Shown here piece after piece: positions 47,104-62,100 of a stretch of 64,000 nt of DNA. The notes below the pieces were generated by a model. The model worked only from the letters and a program-made list of their open reading frames with translations. It was not told the DNA's origin and did no database searches. The position numbers and the translations under genes were made by a program. The DNA is taken from the NCBI RefSeq assembly GCF_964355755.1, contig NC_092679.1, forward strand, positions 23,932,432 to 23,996,431, written 5' to 3'. Source of the stretch: Antedon mediterranea (taxonomy: Eukaryota; Echinodermata; Crinoidea; Comatulida; Antedonidae). The stretch's first letter is position 1. Each line of letters begins with the position of its first letter.

Positions 47104-50100
47104 ATGCTAAGCAAAAAGGCTCATGGAGATTTAAAGAAGTCTTCATCGAAAGTTCTTGATCCCAAGAGAGATCCTTCACAGCGTCTCAAACATCTCCGTG
47201 TTATCCTCGGTAGGTTGGTTTGTTTATCTCTTCTGGATGAGGTCTTGGTGGTGTTCGGCACGTCAGCTGTAGTCTAGCTAGCTAGGCTAGGGCCTAGGAT
47301 ATGTTGGAAACCCCGCCTAGGCTCAAAGATGGGCGGATACCACATAATAAGCATTTATCGGCCTAGCTAAGCTCAGTGGCTGATCTTAGTTAACAATGTG
47401 CAAACTTTGATCCCAAGCTTTAAAATTAGTAATAATAATTAATATTAATATAGGCTAGTAGGCCTAGCCTAGTAGTAGCTAGTAGGCCTATCTATAGGGC
47501 CTAGGCCATGCCTACCTTACCTTGGCTAGGGCTAGCCTGTTATCTAGCTAGGCCCTAAAAGCCTAGAGCTAGGCCTATCTAGCCTAGGCCTCTAATAGGG
47601 CCTAGGACCTAATTTAAATTAATATTTAATACAGTAATTAGCCTACCTAGGCCTAGCCTATGCCTGAATACAATATTATTAGGCCTTTCAAGACTTTTGG
47701 AGCATGGAGGTATACCTCCATGATTGGAGCAACAAAAACGATTAGCATTGTAAATTACAAACTAAAAAACATACATACAGTGATAGGCCTCTTAACTTAA
47801 AAAGTCTCTTACCTTTTAGGCCTAAAGAAATTAGATGCGAGATGATCAGGTCTTTTAAAAATCCAAACTGTATTGAATTCCAGTATACTGTATTTATTCC
47901 AAATTTCAGAGAACTATGACATCACAGAAGCAAAATCATTTTTTGAGCAGTACTATTCGCATGTATATCACATCTTTTATGAGAACCTGATATCTGTTGA
48001 AGCCACACTCCGACAAAAAGCCCACCGAACTCACAGAGAAGAATTAGACTCCGTTTTATATATATTTGAGGTACGAGTTGATACATTCATTATTTTTGTT
48101 AGCTCAGTGCGCGAACATTATCCTATCGTTATTCCTATGTTTATTTCCTAGTTTCATCACCTAACTTTGTCCTCTTCTTTACTGCTATCATTTTCATCAA
48201 TCATCATCCATCATCATCAGACTACTGTACCTTTCTTCTTCTTTATAACCACCGTGGCCAGTGGAAAAACAGTTTTTTACTGAAGAGGTCCCCAAGTATA
48301 AAGAAGAAATAAATGAGTTTTTCAAATAATAATATTTTTTTGTAAAGTAATTTTTAATGAATCCAAAATGGTCACAATGTTATAACACTATAGATTTGTT
48401 TTAGGCGTGGTTGGTCTTTTTCCACATTTGTTTACTCTTTCTAAAACCTTGTGGCAGTAATTACTGTACTTCCATCCTGCAACAGCGACTCACTCCCCAT
48501 TCAAATGAAAAAATCTAATTTAATAATATTAAACGTTTTCCCAGACATTGAATATCGCTATGTAAATTAAAAGTTTATGAAAATTACATACAATTTATAA
48601 CATTTTCTGACATCTCCCTCATCCCCTTCCCCATAAATGCCTTACTTGGCAACTTTTTCCGTGGCCAATGAGTGAGACAACACAAATTAAAAGTATATTG
48701 TACCCTCTATGTTTTAATAACTAGGAAAAGCATCCTCTATGTTTAATTTCCCAACGAATAGATATGCGTTCCTGTGCTATTGACCATCATTTAATTGGAT
48801 TAAAATATATATTATTTTCAAGAGAGTATAAATGGTTATCATCTTGAATGAAAACTTGTCTATCTTCTCCAAATCTTCATAAAAATTACTTTTACTTAAT
48901 TTGTTTTTTCTGGTTTCTTTTCTGGTTCTTTTTTCTGAAATGTGCCAAAAAAAATGCTATTTGAATCATTAAAAACAGGATACTGCGATATGAATTAGGA
49001 TATTTACCATTTAGTATGCTTAGCATTGGCTAACATAACAAGGTGATGTGGATGTGTTACAAGGAAGTATGCTGAAGTGTACTCTAATGATCTGATTCAA
49101 TATTTACAAAGAGGCAAAACTTGAAAATAATATAAAATGTATGCTTCATTTGATACAGTAATTGACCTTTTTATTTCCTGCTGTAAACAATTACTGTAGG
49201 TCTGGAGTACAAAATGCAATCTAGGTATATTTGGGTTTGCTATATTGTAAAAATACAGTTAGTAAGTGTCCCCTTAATAGCACTGTGTTCCCAAAATAGA
49301 GATTTACTGTTATTGTTAAAAGCTCTATGTCCACTATCAAACTAGTTTAACAAAAAATGTGTCATATGCCCAAATATGGTAGTGATATGCCCAAAAATAT
49401 GGTAGTGATATGATGTCATCGTTTCCATATATGGGTGCATCACATTTTTTTGTCGCATAAAGTTTGATAGTTAGTTACAACATATTGCCCTTTCATTTCA
49501 TGACAAGCGTCCCCTTAATAAGGTGTTTCCTCTAAATAGGGGTTGGCCATCGTGTCACACTGTATTTTGACACTTTCTTTGATGAGAAAGTGTCCCCTTG
49601 ATTTAATTAGGGATCTGAATAAGGTTCTAACTAATTAATCCCAGTAGTACTGTACATACTTTTGTACATGGTATATTTTTACTGTACAACTACAAGGCCC
49701 TTTCCCTTATCTTAGTCAAAAACCAAAATTGAGGTGGTCAGTTTGTATTCCCTTTAAAAATAAATGTGATTGACTTAACCAAACTATATAGTGGTTAGCA
49801 TCCTTTCCTTTAACTACAGTATATACTAGATCAAGTCCGTAGCATATATCTACCCCTTTCATTGTACAATGTTAATCCGACCTTGGTGCGGAGATTTTTT
49901 AAAGGAAAACGGGTGAAATTTAAATTTGTTTTTTTTTTGCAAATTATTTTATTTTTCTACGTTGGAAAATGATGCAAATTACCATTTTGTTAATGTTCAA
50001 GTGACCTTGTAGCTAGTTGGTTCGTTTTTAACTCATTTTGAAAAAACTATTTTTTTCTTAACACAATTCCTATCAAGTAGGAGTTTTACACTGGTAATGA

Positions 50101-53100
50101 TGACAATTATAAAACGTGTTATTATTTAAAGAATTATTTCAGCCTCGTTTTCCCGGAGAGAATAATGAAACATCCGGTCTAGTGCAGTCTATAACAGCTG
50201 TCATGTTTTATTGACTAGTTATTTTATTGGTATAAAAATGATAGTGCAGACTATGTTACATTGAAACAAATAGTATGTATGTACCTGTATCAATCTTTGT
50301 CAATTACAGTACAAACATTTTATTATTAATATATTGTTTGAAGTTTTGCATGGCGAAATCAAATGTTGATATAAAGTTTGCAGTACACCAGGTATATTAG
50401 TTCTGAAAAAAACTTGAGTTTCTTGATGTTTCGATCAATTTGCTTTGATCATCCTCAGAAGTGAGAATTACCAAACCTACCTACATCTTCTGTTATTAAT
50501 GTGTATTGTCTTTTTTTTCCAGAAAATTTTACTATTTGTGCCTGATTTAATTCATCAGAGGTGGCAGTTTAATAGTATAGGTGAGTTTTTATACTGTGGG
50601 TGATGATATAGACATATTGTAGGCCTTATTATAACAGGGTTTGTCGGTTAGCAGATTCTATCTTTCTGAAACAATATTTTAGAGTGTCAAATTTAGTGAG
50701 TGAGTGGCCGGGCGGTTAAGACAGTGGAACCGTAATTACGGTCATACAGCCATAACATCGGTTTTGGTGGTAGAACGAGTCTTCTCGGATAAAGACTATA
50801 AACCGAAGGTCCAGTGTACACATCGAGGTCGTGTGCACTTTAAAGAACCTAGTACATCTTTCGAGACGAGTAGGGGGTTACCCCGGTGTATTAGTACATC
50901 ACAGCCACTGATCACCAACTGGGCCCTCTGGGAGACCAGTCTTTGACTGAAGAGGTTACCCAGTATAAATATATATTTCAATCAAATTCAATGTTAGATC
51001 TGCCAGGAACAAAATTATTGAACATTTATTGTATGGACCAAACTATAGTAATGCAGGGTCTGAAACGTTCACCTTGGACAGGACAGGATAGCATACGGTA
51101 GGGCTTCAGCACAATAATACAGTGAAAAATTGTACCAGCTGCGGCCATTGAATTCTACCGACCAATATTAAATTGAGTTTATTTAGACAATCAATTACTA
51201 TGAATGTCCAAAGGTTAATGTATTAAATACTGGATGCATAAATAATGTACAGTATGTTATTTTTGTACCATTATTATGTATGGTTTAAAATGCAACTTTC
51301 TTTGTTACAAACATTTTGGTGGTAGAAAATATTGCTATGCTTAAAATTAGTTGGCATAGTAGAATTCACACCACCTAAAGAAACACTGGTTTTGCCAACC
51401 CTCCATACTGAGTACTGTATGGTAGAGGCCGAGAGCCCAGACAATTCATGTATTGTTATTCATGACAATTTTGGTGGAATCACTACCTCTGTCTAGAGGT
51501 TATGTTTTCATCCATACAATAGGGAGCTTTCATTTTTCATTGAATAACGACCAATAAATTTTGAATAAAAATGTTGTGATGGTGAAAAACAAAACTTCAC
51601 CTCTTTTATTTTTTTTATAATTGTTTGTTTCTTTAGGCCGAATTTTAAAGAAATTACTTCATGTAGGAAACACTGTCAAGGTAGGTATACTATAATCCAT
51701 GGTGCTTTTACAAGTTAGGACCTCTGTTGGGAAACTCAGAAAAACAACAGTATTCCCACATGACACAAATCATTGGTGATCATTATTTTATTTTCAATGA
51801 TCTCACAATGAGTGAGTGGCCTAGCGGTTAAGATAGCGGAACAGTAATTGTGTACAGTAGCCATAACATCGGCAAAGGTTTGAGGCTCACTCGCTCCATG
51901 CGAGGACTATAAACTGTAGGTCCAGTGTACACATCTAGCTCATGTGCATTTTAAAGAACCTAGTATATCTTTCGAGACAAGTAGGGGGTTACCCCGATGT
52001 ACTACTGTCCACACACACAGCCACTGTACAATTGGGCCTGGACCGTTTTCAGAAGTGTTTCATTCTCCACTAATGTACATCTTAGTGGAAGTTGAATAAA
52101 TAAAATACTGTATGCTCTGTTACAGGTTCGAATTGAGGGGTTGAAGCTTTTCATTCTCTGGTTCCAAGCCCTTCAAGATTCAGCCGATGAAGAGTGCTAC
52201 CTGATCTATGCCACTCTGATCCCTGGCTTTCCTGTACCTCATGGAGTTCAAGGAAGTGATCTGGATGGCATCATGACACAAAATAGTAAAACTCAACAGA
52301 CACAAATTGATTTATGTAAGTTTTTAATTAATAATATTTATGTAATTAAAATATGTTCAGACGTACATTATTATGGTTTTGCAAGACACAGTTACATAAT
52401 CGGCAGCATAACTGCAAAGTCTCGATTACTAATGCTTTTGTACAAAATATCTCATAGTAGTTGGCTTTCACTAACCTCTTTCTAATCCAGACCTATAGAG
52501 TTGTATAATAACTCCATAAGTCAAGCCCTTTGTAATTGAAGCCCTCTCCCTCAGTGATGCATTTTCTTCAAGCTCTGTACACTATCAAACATTATGTGAC
52601 AATTTTTATTCATGTTTTGTCTCTTCTTTTCTTAGATCCCATAAATGAAGTAGAAATCTGTCCTATCCTGCCCACCCAATCAGGAGACTCAATTGGTAAC
52701 CTTTCACAGATCATGTTTGATGAGTTACTGCAATATACTGTAGCACAAGTAAGTAACCTACAAAATGACTATCAGAAAGACAAGATCTTGAAACAAATCA
52801 TTTAGTCTGAAACTTTTGGAAACTTTATGATACTATTTTCTCATTTTCTCCAATTATACAACACATTTAAGGGACACTTTCATTCATTTTTATTGTTCCA
52901 CATAAAATAAATAAAAGATCAAGGCAAAAAAACCTGGTTGAGTCTTTGTGTGGAACCTCAAATAAGCCAAGGCTGAGTTTCCAAAATACATCACATTGTA
53001 CATGTTAACTAAAAAAAAAGGCCAAACAGATTTTAGTTGAATATCAATAGAAACGAAAAAGTAAGATGTAAATTCCATAGGAGTAAACTATCTAATGAAT

Positions 53101-56100
53101 ATTTATGGGTTAAGTATTTTTTGTATTTTTCCTAAAAGAAAATAAGGTTGGTGATAATTTAATGTTTAAAGTTTCTATAAAAAAGGAACTGGACAATGGA
53201 CAAGGAAAAATATATGTTTTTTTATGTTCACTCGCTAATGTCAACATAGGTATGATTCAATGATTAACATGCTTGTCACCAAGGTGTCATGTTTCATGCA
53301 ACATACAGTATGTTGACCTTTTTTTTTTAGCCTTAGCTTATTTGAGGTTCCACACAAAGACTCTACCAGGTTTTTTTGCCTGGATCTTTTATTTATTTAA
53401 TGTGGAACAATAAAAATGAATGAAAATGAAAGTGTCCCTTAAATGTGTTGTATAATTGGAGAAAATGAGAGAATAGTTGTAATATTCTTGCTTGTGTTTT
53501 CAAACATATGCTCCATAACTCAAAAATGTTTTGTAGTAGTATCCTATATATTTGAGCTTAGAGTTTGCGAATTTTTTTTTTCTGTTTGTACGTTTGTTGA
53601 TATGCATGAATTTCCGAAATGTAAGAAATTGAGATTACATTAATGTATAAATACTGTACATTGATATGTAATCATATTTTTTTCCTTGTATCCTTATTAG
53701 GTTAGCAAGCTACAATGGAACGATCCAGATCAAACAAGGAAATGTTTTGTTTTTTTATTGGACAATTTTAAGAAGTTTTATTTACCCCACGTCTTCCCCG
53801 AGTTCTCCCACACTACCAGTCTGTATGCTCCCATTCTTGGTAAGACACTAATGGTTCACCTGAAACAAGAATTATCCAAATTTTGTTTAAATCCCATTAG
53901 AATATGTATTTCAATACTTTTTCTAGCTAGAAAGAATGAAATATCGGGAGAAGAAACATAGAATGGGCTATTACAAAAGATATCTGGCATCCAAGGAATG
54001 TGCATTATGCATAGTTGATGTTGATACAATAAGTTAACCAAAAGGGGCCTATAGTAGTAAGAGATTAATAACTCATAGTAATAATTTCAAGCCCTGTAAG
54101 TCACTTTTATTGAATAGTTTGAATGAATGATTGTATTTATCACACATTCAGACAACTCCTCAAATCCCACCTTTTAATTTGCATTTTTCAACTTTCAACT
54201 TTAACTAATTAATTATTGCTTCTACATTTTTTGTTGATAGCACTTAGAGGCTCCCTGCATTTTGTACTATATGAAGTATACATTATTATTATATTATTTT
54301 TCATCAGACATTCCAAGCACACGTAAGATTCAACCAAGTGTATCTAGCAGTCAAATAACACACTGTAAAGTGAGTGTGGTCAGGTGGCTTGTGGCTTTTA
54401 TTGCCAACAAGAAAGAAAAAGTACAGTAAGTATGCATTAAAGCAATGTTTGAAAACAAATTATTCTTAGACCTAATATTTTGATGTAATAAGGAAATAAT
54501 CAAAATATCTTTAATTTTTGAATAACTTATTTGTTATGCTATAGAGCACCTCAACCTGATGTCGCCAAGGATAAAGGAAACACCCTTGACAGATCTCTCA
54601 CTGCCTCCATCAGTCAAGATTCACCTGAGGTACTTGGCCACAATGCTGTAATAACAAACAGCAGTAAGCAGAACTCAGGCCCCTTAAACACCCAGTTAGA
54701 GGACCTTGTCTCTGATAAAGATAAAGCGGTTGTACGGCAAGTGCTGTATTCAAATAGAGAGAATATTAACTTTGTTCATGAGATCTTACGACAGGTAAAT
54801 ACATAAATGATATTAATATATATTAATAATTTATATTTCCTTTATACTTAACTATTATCTACTATTTTAATTTGTTTTGTTCTTTTTTTAAGGGATTTCT
54901 GCTGCCTATGTCAGAGTCACAAGCTGTTAAAAGATCACTAAAGGTCTATCAAGAATGGATACAGGTAAATATACTGATACCATTATTTATGGATGCAGTA
55001 GATATATTATGTTTGCACGCCTATTCAAGGTACATTCCATGTGAAAAAAAATAAGTTATATGTACGCTGAAACACGTCCAACAACCGATTCAGGGAGACT
55101 TTGAGGTTCTGAAGGTACCCCTTTTATAGGTGTTCTATGTGGTACATTATTTTGTTTTTATTTGTTTTTCTGCTCTAATATAATTTGTTCTACATTTTAT
55201 GACTCACTGCAAAACTTTAAGAAAAGTTGTGGAATAAAGTAATTAGTTCTTAAGGATGGGGGTCACAGGAAGTGAAATTAAATGAGGTCAACCATTAAAG
55301 AGTAGTTATTCCCATACTTCAGTTTGTGTGCAGGCATTAACCTTTTCTTTTCCCTTTATCCCACCCTTTTTCTTTAAGACATTTTTCTGTAGAAATGTTA
55401 AACCACTAACTATTATATATTCGCACTGTAATATTACCTACACATTGTACTCGCATTTTCTTTCAGTCTTCAAATGGAGCAGACAATCAACCAGTTTTTT
55501 TGAGGAAGCCTCCTGACATTGCTTACTCACCACGATCAGAGAGCGCGTCTGAAGGATTTGAAGAGTGGTCAGGTGTCTCTCAAGTTGACAGCCCAACAGA
55601 CAAAGTACAAGGGTTAATTCCAGAAATTGAAGAACAGGTAAATTAATCACTGTTCTATCAGACAGGTGGTAATCCCCTGATACAGGGCTATTTTGTGAAC
55701 CCCTACTTGTCTCGAATATTGAAATAGGTTCTTTAAAGTGCACATGGACAAACTGTGTACACCAGACCTACGGTTTATAATCCTTTTCTGAGAAAAAACA
55801 CCACCAGAACTAGGAGCAAGATGGCCTCGCATCGAACCCTTACCGATATTGTTGGCTCATAAGTAAACGGCGCCCCTGTCCTGTTCAGGTGTATTGTACA
55901 AGTTCTTATTGCTATAATACTTTACATCTGTTCACATTCAATTTCTTTGGTGTAATACAAAGAAAGAACAAATACTATTGAAATAGTTTGTAATAACCTT
56001 TTCAGACTAGCAGTACTCCGATAAACAAGCATCTTAAAGTGGGTACCAAGACGAAACGGACAGATTCGTATCTGAGTGCAATAACGTACAAAACGCAGCA

Positions 56101-59100
56101 ACAAGAAAAGAATTGTTTAGAAGCTGGTCTTCAGCCTACGTTGCAAGTCTTCATTACAAATTCGGCAAATGCGTTTTTACTTGAGCCAGAGAGTGAAGAC
56201 AAAGTTTTAAAAGATCATGTAAGATCAGCCTTTTTTATTTTATTTATAATGACATTTGACCTAAACATCAAAGGGAATATTCATACTCTGAACATTTAAC
56301 ATCAAAATCCTTCCTTCTGTAATTAAAAGTATCTTTAATTACAGACCTATGACCTATGTTGTCATGGTAATTCATTCTTCTATGTGTAAGCTTAAACATT
56401 GCTACATAGTAAAACTACCATGCCATTTTACTATGAAGTTTTACTCTATGATACTGCATTATAATCACACACATTTTGTGTGCCTTGATTTTGGCAATAA
56501 AGTCAGTTTTTAAGGTGGTATTTTCAGCGTTCTGTTTTTCTTTACTAGATTGATATTTGTAAACGTGTACTTGGTGTATTTCGTCATATTGTAATGTATG
56601 TTAAGATGGAACAAGAGACTGTGTAAGTGAAACATGTTTACCCTTATTTCATTTAATATTGTGCTACTCAATAAATTGAGTTACCTGTACATAATGGTAG
56701 GGATTATATCTAGTGATAAAACACATTTAGAGAAATGCTACTTTTGAAAATTATGCAAAGTCAGGGAATAATTTCGCCAGTGTAGCATAGCAAAAAGCTA
56801 TACAAAACAACCTTATTGCTACACATTTCTAAAATTGTGTAGCAAAAAATACAATACAAAACTATGTTTCTCGACTAAAACATCAGTTTGATTAGCAATA
56901 ATTGCTAAACAAAATTTTAAAATGAAAAGTATGAATTGGACTAGCCCTGCTGCACAAATTTGTGTACATACAATATTCAATATGTAGCTGGCTCATTATG
57001 TTTTCATAATTACTGATAACTTTATTATTTTTATACTATTAATTCTTTTAATTGTGTTTTTTTCCACCAGAGAGCAACTATTGAAAGTTTTATTAAAGAT
57101 AACCGAAAGTATTTTAAGTAGTAAGAGCAGCAAAGCTAAGCTGACTCTAGCCAATCAGCTGTCACAAGTACTTTTTCAGGTTTGTATTTACTAACACTCA
57201 GTGATGTATAGAAATTTTAGGGTTTTGTGTCAAACAGTATATTGTATTGTATGTCTTTATGCATAAGTGGACAAGGTTTATCAATAGTAAGATAAGTGTT
57301 TTAGGGCCTATTTTGTGAACCAATTCAACAGGGTAACCCGCTACTCATCTCGAATGATGAACTAGGTTCTTTTAAGTACATGCATAAACTGTGCACTCTG
57401 GACTCCGGTTTAGTCCTTATACGCAAAGAGTTGTTCTCCCACCAGAATTAGAAGCAAGTCACCCTCATCAATGTAAATTACATAAAGATTGTAAATTTAC
57501 ATCATGCCCCAAAATTACAACCAAAACATAATTGCTGTAGTTAAAAAAATCCATTGCTTTTTTTTTCAGACGTTAATAGTAACTTGGATAAAAGCTAATT
57601 TAGTAGTTAGGGTGCCTCTTGAATTATGGGATGAGTTGTTACGAATATTATCATCCCTTACGCATTGGAAGGAGCTGATTGACGAATGGGCTGTGAGTAT
57701 TTCCACTTCTCATTCTATTTTCACTTTCTTGTATTTGTTTATCAAACACAGAGACATTTTTTTCATACAACTAAAAATATGAAACTTTTGCCAATAAGCT
57801 ATTATAAGACCATGTTCTGAATATGAGCACTGTTTCTGTAATTTGCCAGTAAGATTTATGTTATCAAACACGGTCATTTAAATATAAACATAGTTATTAT
57901 TTTTATAAACATACTTACTATTCTAAAGTAAATTTAATTAATCCTCTGTTTCCATCTTGAATGGACGTCAAAACTGTGTCATGCAGAGACGAAATGCTCT
58001 GATTTTGTCCGAAGAGTAAAACATGATGTAAGCTAAAGTGCAATAGTCAGCAGCCTCTCAAATTTTAAAATGCAATGAAAATAATACAAACCCAATCAAA
58101 TTATATTGTTTATTGTAAGAGAAAATGTTTAAGTTATAGCCTGATTTTATCTCTGTTGGCTGGGCATTGAATAAAATAAAATAAATATAGATAAAATAGC
58201 AATTTTGACTTTGTTGTTTATTGTTTTTTTTTTTTTTCATAGAAGACTATGGGGACACTAACAAGAATCCTAGCAAAGCAGGTGTACAGCCTTGACCTCA
58301 AAGATCTACCTCTGGACAAACTCAGCGAACAAAAAGAAAAGAAACTACGCCATCGCATATCATCAACCAACAAAGATCGAGGGAAGCATGAAAGGACGTT
58401 TTCGCAAGAAGGCTGGAATAGCTCATCTCCACCGCCGGTTGGTAGTCCTGAGCGTAGTAGGATGCTGACGATGTCTAGTCACGATGACATAAATGTTGTA
58501 CGGAACAGAGGAATGCAACAGATGAAAATTGCATCGAAAAAAGAAGCTGTTGAGATTTTGACGAAACTTAAAGAATATGAAGGTATATTGAATACAGACA
58601 TAGACATAGACAGTACAGAATCTTTATTAATAAGAAATGTAAATTTGCAATTCACAGCATCTGATTGGTTAATAGCCATGTAATTTCTTTAGATACTTAC
58701 AGATCTCCCAAAGTTAAATATTGGGAGGTTTTATGAAAGCATGTCCAAACTATAGGAGGGCGCTATAATATTTAACAAAATAAACTAAACAATAGAGAGC
58801 ACTATAACAAATCTAAAGATTATCTAGAGATGACTATCGTTAGACCATTATCTAGAGATGACTATCGTTAGACCATTATCTAGAGATGACTATTGTTAGA
58901 CCATTATCTAGAGATGACTATCGTTAGACCATTATCTAGAGATGACTATCGTTAGACCATTATCTAGAGATGACTATTGTTAGACCATTATCTGGAGATG
59001 ACTATCGTTAGACCATTATCTAGAGATGACTATCGTTAGACCATTATCTAGAGATGACTATCGTTAGACCATTATCTAGAGATGACTATCGTTAGACCAT

Positions 59101-62100
59101 TATCTAGAGATGACTATCGTTAGACCATTATCTGGAGATGGCTATCGTTAGACCATTATCTAGAGATGAATATCGTTAGACCATTATCTAGAGATGACTA
59201 TTGTTAGACCATTATCTGGAGATGACTATCGTTAGACCATTATCTAGAGATGACTATCGTTAGACCATTATCTAGAGATGACTATCGTTAGACCATTATC
59301 TGGAGATGGCTATCGTTAGACCATTATCTAGAGATGAATATCGTTAGACCATTATCTAGAGATGACTATTGTTAGACCATTATCTGGAGATGACTATCGT
59401 TAGACCATTATCTAGAGATGACTATCGTTAGACCATTATCTAGAGATGACTAACGTTAGACCATTATCTAGAGATGACTATCGTTAGACCATTATCTAGA
59501 GATGACTATCGTTAGACCATTATCTAGAGATGACTATCGTTAGACCATTATCTAGAGATGACTATCGTTAGACCATTATCTAGAGATGACTATCGTTAGA
59601 CCATTATCTAGAGATGACTATCGTTAGACCATTATCTGGAGATGGCTATCGTTAGACCATTATCTAGAGATGAATATCGTTAGACCATTATCTGGAGATG
59701 ACTATCGTTAGACCATTATCTAGAGATGACTATCGTTAGACCATTATCTAGAGATGGCTATCGTTAGACCATTATCTGGAGAGTTGTAATCAATCATATT
59801 ACAGTCAATATCTGTATAATAACCTTTCGATTTTTTTTCAGGGTTAACATACTCCTATTCTTTTTATGGTTAATCAGTGCTTTTTGATAATTCTTGTTTT
59901 CAAATGACATAACATTTACTGCATTTTGTTTTGGTAGATGAAAGAAGGAAAGGTATGGTACGCCAACGATCGTTTCCAGAAGACGATAGATCTGAAAAGA
60001 ATCGACTAATCCGAAGTAGTAGTACGGGGGATGTTCACCAGGCAGCAGCTATTACCCGTTTACAAGGTAAATGAATATATTTAGAAAAAAACAAATATTC
60101 ATTCTTTAAAAGTATAAACAGAAGGTAAATTAGGAATTTTAAAAAAGAAATGAGTTCCACGACTGGTAATATAACTAAACTCTTACCCATAACAGCCCAA
60201 TTGAAACGCTCAGTAGTTATCAAAATTCAAAATACTTAACTCCTTTGTTTTTTAAATTTTTTATTTTAGAAATGCCTCTTTATACTACCAATTGTATGAG
60301 AAAGGCATTTACAGAAAGTGAAATCCGGTTAATATCAAGCGATTTTAACGAAGAAGATGTAGGGGAAAATGGTACGTTTATCTCATTTATTTGCAATCAC
60401 TTAGACGAAAAAAATGAGACCAAAGAATGTGATGATGGTAAAAATACAAGATGAAATTGGTATTGGTGTATTGATGAGGATCAAAATGATAAGTAAAACC
60501 TTTCATACCCAGGTAATGGTAAACGGCGCCCCTGACTTAACCGCTCGGCCGTTTTGACTCGCTAACTTCCATCATGTAAAACTTCATCCAAGAAAACTAA
60601 TTCTGTTGAATGTAAGCAAGAAGCTTGGCTACATAATACTACTAATCCCGGCCAATTTCTAACCAGGTATTAATTTGTCATATTTTTATATATTTTTGTA
60701 GATGATACGATAAATGAGGATGATAACTATCAAGGCCGGACGACAGAGGATGGTATGAGCCTAGCCAGTTCAGAAATCACAGATCCAAGTAACACAGAGA
60801 GTTGCAGGCTCACACCTACAAGTCTATCTGATGTCCTAGATCCCCAGGCCCCTATCTTACACACATGCTCTAACCATTCTATCTCCCTGCTGGGCTCCTT
60901 TTCAGCTGTTTCTCCAATGGAAGATTCCGTTTCGTTAGAAGATCAGGTAAATGCTGAATTTAAGAATCGTCTGCTGTTGAGACAACATAATAAAGAAGAG
61001 GATGAAGACATGCAATATGAAGATGGTAATAGTTTATTTCTTTAACTCATGTTTATTTCATCTTCTGGTTATGCTAAGAATTCACTTGCACTGATGAAGG
61101 GCTAGTGTTGCCCGAAAGCTCTGCTAACTTTTCTGACTGTTTTACTTTATCGTTTTGATTTAGCTTTTCGCTTTTTTTTTGTATCTCCATTGAGATCCAG
61201 CCACTGATACCCACAGCATTGTCATTTTTTCAGTTATTTGCCTTTGGATTTAAATAATATAATAATAATAATGTAAATTTGAATTAAATTGGGAAACCAT
61301 GTGCTGATTTTTATTACCTTTGTTCAGAAATGCTAGTTCCAGATACAAGCATAATATCAGGTGGTAACCGAGCTGGCTGGTTACCTGACGTTGCCGTGGT
61401 GCTATGGAAACGGATGCTTGGTATCCTTGGAGATGTAAACAAGATCTCTAATCCACGTCTCCATGCGGAAGTCATGGACTGTCTTTGTGAATATTGGCAA
61501 ATGTTAGCAAAGATGCGTGAAAATCTTGGAATTAGTACGGATAACCAGACAACACCACCGCCACCAGTATTTATACCACCTCTTAAGATGTTCTCACCTT
61601 GGCTATTTCAGGTATGCTATATATTAATTTGACAGGCATAGGGAAACTCTAAAGCACCTATTGTCATTATGATATTTATTTATCTATTTCAATTTATTAA
61701 TTTAAAGGGGCTTTGCGTCTAAAGTTTATAACCCCATTCACAACTTAAAATAATTTTGTATTTCATCATGGTAATTTTGTATTTACTTTGTATTTAATAT
61801 TCCAAACATAATTATTTATGTATACTTTTAATCTGAGATTGTGGATAAAGTATATATATACTGGAAATTGATCAATGAATTAATTTTGAAATAGTAAAGA
61901 TTAGGAAATATGTGAAAATGCGAAAAATCCGGAGAGACTCGAACCCAAAACCTTCTGCTTGATATGTAGACATCCTACCATATCACCACTAAGTGTTCAT
62001 GGTATGGTTCACATAAAATGAAGTAGGAACTCTTTAATATTTTGGTAGGGTAAGAACAAGACTAGTTCCCGTGTGTATGTTTGTACATAAAGCAAATGAT

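Noticed and set aside
46740-47159. A 139-residue frame overlapping the first RALGAPA exon
   Set aside because: It is in a different frame from the conserved RALGAPA start, its first part is a copy of 46427-46527, and it shows no domain.
50704-50946. 80-residue frame in the RALGAPA intron (and the inverted one at 55438-55743)
   Set aside because: Both coincide with SINE copies and read through the SINE body.
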